Assembly (NCBI GenBank): GCA_041305345.1
Contig: JBFYLP010000002.1
Coordinates: 62,001-126,000, forward strand
Length of the DNA: 64,000 nt
Source of the DNA: JACRGC01 sp041305345
GTDB taxonomy: Archaea > Micrarchaeota > Micrarchaeia > Norongarragalinales > SBBD01
Reading direction: 5' to 3'
A program made the translations under genes and the position numbers. Shown here piece after piece: positions 49,810 through 56,708 of the stretch (position 1 is its first letter; every line of letters starts with the position of its first letter). The notes under the pieces are model-generated. The model saw nothing but the letters and a program-made list of their open reading frames with translations. It searched no databases and had not been told where the DNA came from.

Positions 49810-50001
49810 ATGAAAGGCAAAGTCAAGATGTTCAATACCGGCCGCGGTTTTGGATTCATCACTGGAGACGACGGGAAGGACGTGTATGTGCACACAACCG
49901 CAATTGAAGGCGGCGGGCCGCTCTCGATCGGGGACGTCGTGGAATACGAGGTCGAATCCGGCGAACGCGGGCTGCGTGCAAAGAACGTAAAGAAAGTCTG
50001 A
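49810..50001 (+). CDS. Cold-shock-domain protein
   Basis: A 63-residue CSD protein with KGKVKMFNTGRGFGFITGDDG (RNP1-like GFGFI) and DVYVHTTAI (RNP2-like). It binds single-stranded RNA or DNA. GGTGATTTA precedes the ATG. Csp proteins are patchy in archaea and are often taken from bacteria. Confidence 0.92.
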   Translation: MKGKVKMFNTGRGFGFITGDDGKDVYVHTTAIEGGGPLSIGDVVEYEVESGERGLRAKNVKKV

Positions 50002-50111
50002 AAACCTAAGCAAACTAGTTTTGGGAGAACTCCGCTTCTGCCAATAATGCCCTAGCTGTGCTTTGGGGTATGGCCCTGCGTGAGGAAGGGGCAATCACTA
50101 ATGTAATTAAA

Positions 50112-50301
50112 TGCAGGGGAAGGGATTTGAACCCTCGCAGCCCTAAGGCACAGGGTTTCCAAAAACCCTTTCTTTTTCCCGAAGCTTTTTCTTTCGGGAA
50201 AGAAAAAGGCTCTCCTAAGCCCTGCGCATTTGACCAAGGTGCAGCAAGCCCTCCTCTCGCAATATGCTGAATCGAAGAAAGGCTGTCTCTGCCACCCCTG
50301 C
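50112..50301 (-). tRNA. tRNA-Leu(UAG) with two introns
   Basis: Exons on the minus strand are 50301-50287, 50238-50214 and 50156-50112 (85 nt in total). Acceptor arms GCAGGGG and CCCCTGC pair perfectly, with A73. D-stem GCA/TGC, anticodon stem CAGGG/CCCTG, loop CTTAGGA (anticodon TAG), a 14-base long variable arm as in tRNA-Leu, and T-arm GAGGG-TTCAAAT-CCCTT. Intron 1 (50239-50286, 48 nt) lies in the D-loop; GCAG pairs with CTGC and leaves 3-base bulges cut as expected of a bulge-helix-bulge. Intron 2 (50157-50213, 57 nt) is at the canonical 37/38 position. A TATA box (50329-50337) is 28 bases upstream. CCA is not encoded. Confidence 0.92.
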
Positions 50302-50328
50302 AAGATAGCAGAATTAAGGTCGTTTTTG

Positions 50329-50337
50329 GTTTAAATT
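50329..50337 (-). promoter_or_regulatory. TATA box for tRNA-Leu
   Basis: AATTTAAACC on the minus strand, centred about 31 bases before the first tRNA base; it overlaps the stop region of the gene at 50336. Confidence 0.5.
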
Positions 50338-51067
50338 AGGTTTGTTCCGCCATTTTTATGCAATTTTGCTCTGCATTTAGCAATATTTCCGAAATCGACA
50401 CGACATAGCCTCCTTTGAAATCGGAACAGGCAGCAAAGTACATCGGCGCATCATTTTCATACACGAAAACATCCGTGAATACCCCGCGATCGGAATAAAA
50501 TAACCTTACATTGTCGGCAGGAACCCCTATCCTTTTTGCATTCTGGGCCGAATCGATTTTTGCCCCATAAGGCGCGATAAAAATAGAGCCGCTTTTTGAA
50601 CCGGGTCTGTTCACGATTCTTTTAAGAGCGCCTGAAATGTCGATCTCGCCGGATCTTGCGATTCCAAGGCATTTGGAGGACGAGCCCGCATCCAAAATTC
50701 CTATTTTCAGGATCGGGGGAAATAGCAAACCGCCATACAATGCCGGCGTTTCCACCCCAGTGCAACTGCAGCGATAAACGTACTCACCCCCGAAAAAGCC
50801 GGGAGTTCTTGAACATTCCGGAAGGCCATTTAAAAAGAAGGTCAGGGCAGTAAGGAAAAGGAAAAAGCCAAAAAAAGAGAGGAAGTAATAAATAATGCCT
50901 TTTTTGGCCTTATTTTCGGAGTGTGCATTTCTGAGAAGGCATACGCCAAGCAGCGGCAACAGCAGCCAATCTACAAAAGCCAAGGGCATCAATAAGGGTC
51001 CAATGAACAAGATGTAAAAAACGGAAAAAAATGTAAAAATAGACCCATTCCTCAAATAAGGATTCAT
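50336..51067 (-). CDS. Membrane protein of unknown function
   Basis: A 243-residue protein with two or three N-terminal membrane helices and a soluble C-terminal domain of about 150 residues with several Cys (ECSRTPGFFGGEYVYRCSCTG). No family is recognised. It begins 13 bases after the gene at 51081 and may be transcribed with it. Confidence 0.6.
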   Translation of the reverse strand: MNPYLRNGSIFTFFSVFYILFIGPLLMPLAFVDWLLLPLLGVCLLRNAHSENKAKKGIIYYFLSFFGFFLFLTALTFFLNGLPECSRTPGFFGGEYVYRCSCTGVETPALYGGLLFPPILKIGILDAGSSSKCLGIARSGEIDISGALKRIVNRPGSKSGSIFIAPYGAKIDSAQNAKRIGVPADNVRLFYSDRGVFTDVFVYENDAPMYFAACSDFKGGYVVSISEILLNAEQNCIKMAEQT

Positions 51068-51080
51068 ATTAATTTCCTCC

Positions 51081-52589
51081 TTAAAGTTTCGGGAACATCG
51101 CCTTCCGGTCCTGCGAGGAATCCACCTTCTCCTTCTCGTAGCTCTGCTTGGAGCCTCCGGAGCCCATCACGACCCGTATGTCTGCCTCCTTTGGCGCCGA
51201 GCCGCCGCCCTTGCCCGAGCTCCTCTTCTTTATCACGTATATCAAGATGCCAATTACGAACGCGACGATAACCACGAGAGCGGCAATTATCCATATGTCG
51301 CCGAAATCATTCTGTTTTGCCTGCAGCCCGTTCGCCCTAAGGGCGATCTTATCCGCCTTCTCCGAGATCGTGTTCAGTTCCGGCGCAGTCACGGTGGTTC
51401 CATTGGCAAGCTTCTTGTTTATCTCGCCAACATCCTTCACAAGGTCAACATACTCGTTATTGAGGGGGATGATGCGCGTATCCTTGTCGCCGTATTTCTT
51501 GATCGACTCGTCGATTGCGAGCTTTGCATTGTCGATGCTGTGAAGCGTGCGGTTGTACGCATATAGCAAGCCATTCGGGTCGGTTACAAGCGCTTCGAGC
51601 TCCCCATATTTCGTGTTGAGCGCATTGAAATCGTTTGACGCCTCCGTGAACGACTCGTCCTTCGTCAGCTTTTCGTTCAAGTCCTCGATCTCCTTCTTCT
51701 TCGCGTCCAGCGGCGCGAATTTGACGTCTATCTTGAGCGTGAGGTCAACCGCCTTCTGCACGACGTCGCGGCCGTTCTTCTGCAGCTCCTTGATCTTGAT
51801 CACGTCCCTGCGCTTGTTGTACTCGGCGACCACTTCCTTCGCCTCGGAATTGACGTCGGTGATCTTGTTGCGCATCGCTGCCGATGAAAGGGCGACCACA
51901 TCATCAAGGTAGGCATAATTGAATAGGCAGACAGGGTCCTTATCCATCGTGTTCCCAAGGAAATACCTATAACCCACTCCCGGGTCGTCGAACACAATTG
52001 TCTCGTTCTTCGCATTCTTCGCCGCGGTTTCAATGGCTTCGAGCGCAGAAGAGATCTCATCCCTTGAAGATGCTGTCCTTAGCGCCTGAACCTTCAGCTT
52101 GTAATCATCCCAGGCGGCCTTCCAGACCTTCCGTTTCGCAAATGCCTCGTCGCATATCCTGCCTGTTGAGGCATCAACGCACCTGTACTGCGCCCAGAAG
52201 AAATTGTCTTCCACGAAATCGTAGAATTGGGCGTGGCACCTTTCAAAAAGGACGTCCGATTCATTGAACTTATTAAGCAGCTCATCCTTGCTCGCTTCGG
52301 TGAACCCCGTTGCGCCGCTGATCTTGTAATACTGCTTTAGCACGTCCGCAAGGACCGCCTCGTCGAGAACAACTTCTATCTTTTCGTTGAAAACCAGGGA
52401 ATTCTTGTCATCTATCTGCACGATATAGTAAACATTCTGCCCCGATTCGTTCATTATGAAATACGTGGCGCTCTCTCCCCTCATTATGTATTTTTTCGCC
52501 TCCTCGTCGATGTTTTTCGCGGCCAGCATTCCTGAGAATAGGATCAGTGCAAAAAAACCAAGAGCCATTAGTTTGCGCAGGGATACCAT
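51081..52589 (-). CDS. Exported coiled-coil protein with C-terminal membrane anchor
   Basis: A 502-residue protein: signal peptide (MVSLRKLMALGFFALILFSGMLAAKN), a long extracellular region with helical and coiled-coil stretches (ELQKNGRDVVQKAVDLTLKI, DAKKKEIEDLNEKLTKDE), one membrane helix near residues 425-447 (IWIIAALVVIVAFVIGILIYVI) and a short Gly-rich cytoplasmic tail (SSGKGGGSAPKE). The TATA box TTTATAAAC (52624-52632) favours the ATG at 52589. No family is recognised; a surface or cell-envelope role is inferred. Confidence 0.65.
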   Translation of the reverse strand: MVSLRKLMALGFFALILFSGMLAAKNIDEEAKKYIMRGESATYFIMNESGQNVYYIVQIDDKNSLVFNEKIEVVLDEAVLADVLKQYYKISGATGFTEASKDELLNKFNESDVLFERCHAQFYDFVEDNFFWAQYRCVDASTGRICDEAFAKRKVWKAAWDDYKLKVQALRTASSRDEISSALEAIETAAKNAKNETIVFDDPGVGYRYFLGNTMDKDPVCLFNYAYLDDVVALSSAAMRNKITDVNSEAKEVVAEYNKRRDVIKIKELQKNGRDVVQKAVDLTLKIDVKFAPLDAKKKEIEDLNEKLTKDESFTEASNDFNALNTKYGELEALVTDPNGLLYAYNRTLHSIDNAKLAIDESIKKYGDKDTRIIPLNNEYVDLVKDVGEINKKLANGTTVTAPELNTISEKADKIALRANGLQAKQNDFGDIWIIAALVVIVAFVIGILIYVIKKRSSGKGGGSAPKEADIRVVMGSGGSKQSYEKEKVDSSQDRKAMFPKL

Positions 52590-52701
52590 AGCAATCGACC
52601 TCTGCTCAATTAAGCAAAAGGGGTTTATAAACATAATCACGGGTAAACCGCCCGTGCAAAGGAATGCATAGCCCCACTAAAAACCGCAGTCCAAGGGATA
52701 A

Positions 52702-54222
52702 TCAATTCCCAAGCAGCGGATTTGCAACCCGACCCATGAATAGTATGTTTCCCGATGCCTTTTCCTGGATGATGAAAATGAACGGGTGATCCGCCTTGAA
52801 GGTAGGGGGTTGTTTTATGGGCATCGCTGCACCCACAACGCCAATTACGGTCACGGCCGCCGCCTCGGTGCCCTCTTCATTCACATCAACGTATGCTTTT
52901 TGCAGGGCAAAACTTACGTATAACAGGCGGCTGCCATCAATCCCCGAAAGGTCGGAAGGCCCATATTCGAATACGTCTATTACTCCCAATTTCTGCATCA
53001 GGGGAACCAGGTCGTATTCCGTTTCCATTTTGAATTTTGGCAGGTAGGCTAAAACCGTTTGCGCCTCCAGACGGCTCTCCCACTCTTTCAGGTTCGCCGC
53101 GCTTATTTTTCCCTCCAATCCGTCCAGGCTATCCGCCTTTGGAAGCAGCACAAGCATTGACAGGTCACCGCCCTTGTATGGAATTTCGAGCATCTGCAAA
53201 TCATCGTTCTCCATATAGGCGAAATTCGCATCCTCCTCGGCGCTATACATCATCGGAACCCGTACTTTCTGCGTTGGGGAAACACGGAATTCGGCATCCC
53301 GCGTGTCATCCTCATCAAATTCAAGCAGCCAGTTCCCCTTGAAATAAATCGCATTTGCAAGCACCAGCGCCAGGCTGTCGTCAATTCCGGCAGCTTCAAT
53401 GACCTTGGGTATTTTCCCGTTGGTATGTTCTGAACACCAATTGTTGATCGCATCTGCGGCCTCCTGCTTCTTCCTGATAAAATCCAAGTTTGTCGCATCG
53501 CCCCCGTAATAATCCTTGATGACCGCCTTATAGCTCTCAAAAACCGGATAATCCTGCTGAATCCAAATAGAATTTGCAACGCTTAGCTTGTAGGCATCCT
53601 TCTTGGCATTCAGCCGGTTGTTCAAATTCAAAAAGCCCTCGCGCCTCTTTTGCATATCCTCCTCGAAACCAAACACACTGGCAAGCTCGGTTGCCGTATT
53701 CCCATTCGCGCCTTCGTATAGCATCCCAAACGCCTCACCCATGCTGAAAGGGGAGAAGAAGATGTTCCCCGGCTCGTCCTTCACCTGTGAAAAAAAATCG
53801 AACGCGAATTCGTTGTTGGCTTGCGCCATTTGGATTTCAATTGGGGCGGCTACTGTTATTTCAGTAGATGTTGGCTGCGGGGTTGCCGTGGGCTCTGCAA
53901 TAGGAGTTGCCAATCCCATGCACCTCCAGTTGATTTCCGCTGTTTTACTCTCTAAATCAACAACGCAGGCAGGTGAGCAGCCTTCTTGTTTGATATCCGT
54001 TTCAATCCACCAAGTGCCTGTTCCGGAATTGCATATGAATTTGGGAATGAGCTTGCCCTTCTGGCCGCATTCGCTTGCCTGCGCAATGTTCAGCGCTTCA
54101 TTCTCATCCATCGTAAGGGCGGTGCCATCCTTTGTGCAAACACCAGGTGGCTGATTTGGCTGCGTGCATCCGAACAAAAGCAATGAAAGACCCAAAATCA
54201 ATGCGATGATCGCCAACTTCAT
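52702..54222 (-). CDS. Lipoprotein with a serpin domain
   Basis: A 506-residue protein. It starts with a lipoprotein signal (LLLFGC, lipid on the Cys at about residue 19), a Cys-containing region to about residue 110 and a Pro/Thr-rich linker, then a full serpin fold from about residue 130 (FAFDFFSQVKDEPGNIFFSPFSMGEAFGML). The hinge EEGTEAAAVT fits an inhibitory serpin and KADHPFIFIIQEKASGNILFMGRVANP is the usual C-terminal signature. Counting from the hinge, P1 would be Ala, suggesting an elastase- or subtilisin-like target. Anchored outside the cell it could guard against foreign or host proteases; this is inference. Confidence 0.9.
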   Translation of the reverse strand: MKLAIIALILGLSLLLFGCTQPNQPPGVCTKDGTALTMDENEALNIAQASECGQKGKLIPKFICNSGTGTWWIETDIKQEGCSPACVVDLESKTAEINWRCMGLATPIAEPTATPQPTSTEITVAAPIEIQMAQANNEFAFDFFSQVKDEPGNIFFSPFSMGEAFGMLYEGANGNTATELASVFGFEEDMQKRREGFLNLNNRLNAKKDAYKLSVANSIWIQQDYPVFESYKAVIKDYYGGDATNLDFIRKKQEAADAINNWCSEHTNGKIPKVIEAAGIDDSLALVLANAIYFKGNWLLEFDEDDTRDAEFRVSPTQKVRVPMMYSAEEDANFAYMENDDLQMLEIPYKGGDLSMLVLLPKADSLDGLEGKISAANLKEWESRLEAQTVLAYLPKFKMETEYDLVPLMQKLGVIDVFEYGPSDLSGIDGSRLLYVSFALQKAYVDVNEEGTEAAAVTVIGVVGAAMPIKQPPTFKADHPFIFIIQEKASGNILFMGRVANPLLGN

Positions 54223-54386
54223 ACCGATTTCACCTGCAATGGTTAAAACCGGCCTTTAATAATACCCTTGCCAAATTGTTCAGCCAGCGCTTAAGCAAGC
54301 TCATTTGAAACCTTTAAAAAAGAGGGTTCGCATAATTGTAGTCCATTCCCTAGATTAGAATCAAGTAGGGAAGAAGTGAGTTTTTC

Positions 54387-54432
54387 ATCCCGCAGTAGCT
54401 GCATGCCTTGCCCCTTTCTTTAATAAGAAAGG
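54387..54432 (+). pseudogene. Relic of a tRNA-Tyr 5' end with intron-like hairpin
   Basis: The first 11 bases of tRNA-Tyr and the three preceding bases are repeated exactly, followed by a hairpin that resembles the first stem of the tRNA introns in this window. No 3' half follows, so it is not a functional tRNA. Confidence 0.45.
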
Positions 54433-54467
54433 TGCGGTGGCTCCGCGCCAAAGAAATTTGGCATCGG

Positions 54468-54475
54468 TTATAAAG
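54468..54475 (+). promoter_or_regulatory. TATA box for the tRNA-Tyr/tRNA-Asp transcript
   Basis: TTATAAAG lies 25-32 bases before the first base of tRNA-Tyr, the expected archaeal spacing. No good TATA box precedes tRNA-Asp, so both tRNAs may come from this promoter. Confidence 0.6.
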
Positions 54476-54499
54476 GCGGGATGTGGATAATATTTTTAT

Positions 54500-54814
54500 C
54501 CCGCAGTAGCTCAATCTGGCTGAGCGTCTGTGAGCCTCTTTTTCTTTCCAAAAGAAAAAGACCCTCGGGAGAATAAAGAAAGGGTCTTGATCTGCGAATT
54601 AGGAAAAGGAGGTTATGACGAAACTGTAGTTCGGCCGACTTCATGAAGTCGAATCGCTTACCAGATATCAGAAGGCTGCCAGTTCAAATGCCCGCGACGG
54701 GAACACCTTTTCGGTTTCCCTTTGACAAGGCCGGTCGTTCCCCTTTCCAAAGAGGAGCTTTCGGTCCGCCGTATATTTATTATTCGGTTTGGGCGGTTAA
54801 TCTGGCCTGCGGGA
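54500..54814 (+). tRNA. tRNA-Tyr(GUA) with three introns, one in the T-loop
   Basis: Exons 54500-54530, 54623-54629, 54667-54689 and 54802-54814 join to a 74-nt tRNA without mismatches: acceptor CCCGCAG/CTGCGGG, D-stem GCTC/GAGC, anticodon stem TCTGA/TCAGA with loop CTGTAGA (anticodon GTA), variable AGGCT, T-stem GCCAG/CTGGC with loop TTCAAAT, and A73. C1-G72 is the archaeal tyrosine identity pair. Intron 1 (92 nt, position 30/31): CGTC pairs with GACG, leaving 3-base bulges whose cut sites give exactly the 30/31 joint. Intron 2 (37 nt): canonical 37/38. Intron 3 (112 nt): between positions 60 and 61; the exact cut is ambiguous by three bases (AAT at both ends) without changing the product. 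CCA is not encoded. Confidence 0.93.
54694..54764 (+). repeat. Repeat inside tRNA-Tyr intron 3
   Basis: GCGACGGGAAC ... GGTTTCCC-TTTGACAAG-GCCGGTCGTTCCCC is related to 54821-54882 (GCGACGGGGGAAC ... GGTTCCCCC-TTGACCAGACTGGTCGTTCCCC). The second copy lies between tRNA-Tyr and tRNA-Asp, so the same sequence is once an intron and once a spacer. Confidence 0.65.
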
Positions 54815-54820
54815 TTGTCT

Positions 54821-54882
54821 GCGACGGGGGAACCCTGGTTCCCCCTTGACCAGACTGGTCGTTCCCCTTCCTTAGAAGTGGA
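54821..54882 (+). repeat. Second copy of the intron 3 repeat, in the tRNA spacer
   Basis: It starts seven bases after the end of tRNA-Tyr and holds the stem GGGGGAACC/GGTTCCCCC. See 54694-54764. The fold (CGAC, G-run, C-run, GTCG) is reminiscent of the E elements, but the sequences are not clearly homologous. Confidence 0.65.
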
Positions 54883-54893
54883 ATTGCATAGTT

Positions 54894-55059
54894 GCCTTGG
54901 TAGTGTAGTGGTCCAGCATAGGGGCTTGTCGTTAAGCCCCTTTTTCTTTCCCGAAAGAAAAAGGCCCTTGGGTTCAAAAAGAAAGGGCTTTTTTTCGCGA
55001 ATCAGAAAAAGGGGTTTTGCAAACAGCCCTTGACCCGGGTTCGAATCCCGGCCAAGGCG
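54894..55059 (+). tRNA. tRNA-Asp(GUC) with one intron
   Basis: Exons 54894-54931 and 55025-55059. Acceptor GCCTTGG/CCAAGGC, anticodon stem GGGGC/GCCCT, loop TTGTCGA (anticodon GTC), four-base variable TGAC, T-arm CCGGG-TTCGAAT-CCCGG, and discriminator G73, an aspartate identity base. The 93-nt intron is at 37/38; TTGT pairs with GCAA and leaves bulges CGT and ACA cut after their second base, a bulge-helix-bulge that gives precisely this joint. The intron folds into a long hairpin and is related in sequence to introns of tRNA-Tyr and tRNA-Leu. Confidence 0.95.
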
Positions 55060-55102
55060 TTTATTTCCTAACTAATTTAAACTTGGCTAACATTCTTTTT
55101 TT

Positions 55103-55606
55103 ATGCAAAAGAAAATCATCGTAAACGACCTGATGCAGAAAAAATACGGCTATTACCGAGTTGAACCAATGGGAAGGAATTTCGATCCGGAATTCAAGCC
55201 AGAACTGACGCCAAAACAGATGCTTGAAATGGGTGTTTTTGGCGGAAAATACATGACTGATTGCAAAAAGGAGTTCCCAAAAGATTGGTTTACAAATGCT
55301 AAATTGTGCCACGAAAAGCACGACCCTATGCTGAATTATTTCAAGGTTAACGCATCAAAGCCGCTTTCCTATTGGCAAAATCGCGGCTGGATTTACCCTG
55401 AAGATCCAAGAGGATGGTTTCAGTGGTATTGCAGGTATTATTTAGGGAGAAGAAGCGCGGATGATATACGGCAAATTAAACGTTGGAAAACGATGCGCCG
55501 GCATATAGCTCAAATTCAAAAGAATTGCCCTAAGGGGGCAATTGATTGCAGGCCAAGGCAGCGACAGGCGCTTTTACATTGGGCGTATGATAGCAGGAAA
55601 ATCTGA
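55103..55606 (+). CDS. Conserved protein of unknown function
   Basis: A 167-residue protein rich in Tyr and Trp. The segments YGYYR ... FDPEFKPELTPKQMLEMGVFGGKYMTDCKKEFP and WIYPEDPRGWFQWYCRYYLGRR are unusual and recall a widespread uncharacterised family of bacteria and plants that I cannot name with certainty. It follows tRNA-Asp by 43 bases. Confidence 0.75.
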   Translation: MQKKIIVNDLMQKKYGYYRVEPMGRNFDPEFKPELTPKQMLEMGVFGGKYMTDCKKEFPKDWFTNAKLCHEKHDPMLNYFKVNASKPLSYWQNRGWIYPEDPRGWFQWYCRYYLGRRSADDIRQIKRWKTMRRHIAQIQKNCPKGAIDCRPRQRQALLHWAYDSRKI

Positions 55607-55616
55607 ATCAGCTGCC

Positions 55617-56414
55617 TTAATTTCTTTGTTTATCAGTCAAATATTTATTTAAAGCAAGTCGGATTACAAAAAATCCAAATAAAGCTAAACATACAACCAC
55701 AGTAGCAATAATGCTCGGGTATTTCCCATTAAAACCACTGGTAGAGAGGTGTTTTAGCAATATCCCTAAATATGCCCAAATTAGAACTAATCCGTACGCG
55801 ATATTCTTATCTTTACTGATGCGAAGGATTCCAATCAACGCCCCAACAAGCAAAATAATGCTCGTCCAGATAAAATCGGAAATGCCAAATCCATCCCAGC
55901 GGATACTTACCAAGAATACCGAGATGTTGGCAATCGCGGCAACGGTAATCCATCCGAAATACACGGCGAAAGGGGTTGAGATGAATAGTTTTTCATCCGA
56001 ATTCAGTTCATTAATGTGCAGAGCATCGGAAATCTTGATTAGGAGAATCAGTAGCGCGGCCATAATGAGGACCGAGGGCCCAATGAAATCGTAATGCCAG
56101 GCAAATATCCACGAGATGTTGGCTATTGAGGTGGCAATGAAAAGGATATTCACTTTGTTCAAAAGCGCTCCGTTTTGCTGGCCGGCCTTCCTTCCAAACG
56201 CGAAAAATTGGTAGAATAAAAAGCCCGCAAGCAGAAGGTAAATTACGCCCCAGATGGAAAAGGTCAATCCGGCAGGTGCGAATAGATTGGGATAGGCGTC
56301 GGAAATTGCGCCCGTAGAACGGTTATTTATCGGCAAGGTGGTGGCTAAAAAATTCACATACACCATGGCAATGAAGGCGACAAGTGCAACGATTTTTATC
56401 GGCATATTTTTCAT
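55617..56414 (-). CDS. TspO/MBR-like membrane protein
   Basis: A 265-residue protein with eight or so hydrophobic helices. FAPAGLTFSIWGVIYLLLAGF is the characteristic segment of the larger TspO/MBR-related (tryptophan-rich sensory) proteins; the length fits that subfamily, longer than five-helix TspO. Ligands such as porphyrins or lipids are known for TspO; none can be assigned here. GGGTGAAAG precedes the chosen ATG. The gene converges on the one at 55103. Confidence 0.72.
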   Translation of the reverse strand: MKNMPIKIVALVAFIAMVYVNFLATTLPINNRSTGAISDAYPNLFAPAGLTFSIWGVIYLLLAGFLFYQFFAFGRKAGQQNGALLNKVNILFIATSIANISWIFAWHYDFIGPSVLIMAALLILLIKISDALHINELNSDEKLFISTPFAVYFGWITVAAIANISVFLVSIRWDGFGISDFIWTSIILLVGALIGILRISKDKNIAYGLVLIWAYLGILLKHLSTSGFNGKYPSIIATVVVCLALFGFFVIRLALNKYLTDKQRN

Positions 56415-56708
56415 TTCTTTCACCCATCCAACCAAATTAAAGGAATTTTAAGAAAACAGGAAATTGGGGCTTGGAATCAATTATAGAACACTTACGATAG
56501 CAGGTATTAAAACCTCGCATTAAGATGGAAATTGGGGCATTCCCAGGCATGGACGGATGCCTTTAGGCATAAACGTAAATGGGCATTATTCGATTCTTAT
56601 CGATATTTAAAATATTGGTGTAAGCTTATTATTTACGCTATTTTCAAATTCAGATGATTAAACGAAGGGTTTTTAGCCTATGGAAAGCATAAGTGAGTTA
56701 GATAAAGC
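56415..56708. other. Intergenic region, divergent promoters
   Basis: No gene is supported. A 12-base direct repeat GGAAATTGGGGC occurs near 56459 and near 56527. AATATTTAAAAT-type AT-rich sequence near 56605-56615 could be the TATA region for the permease at 56709. Confidence 0.4.

Larger units (their letters stand above)
54223..54499. other. Intergenic region with hairpins and a tRNA-Tyr-like fragment
   Basis: No gene is supported. Features seen: TTCCCTA/TAGGGAA hairpin (54346-54372); a 14-base match to the start of tRNA-Tyr (ATCCCGCAGTAGCT, 54387-54400); CCTTTCTT/AAGAAAGG hairpin (54413-54432), similar to the intron hairpins below; a GC-rich hairpin (54431-54449); and the tRNA promoter. 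Confidence 0.6.

Noticed and set aside
54500..54540. First idea that the tRNA at 54500 had a GTG or other anticodon read straight after the D-arm
   Set aside because: That reading lacks U33 and gives no acceptor pairing; only removal of three introns gives a full cloverleaf with GTA.
54690..54710. GCGACGGGA as 3' acceptor end of the tRNA at 54500
   Set aside because: It leaves two mismatches in the acceptor stem and no valid T-arm; CTGCGGGA at 54807-54814 pairs perfectly instead.
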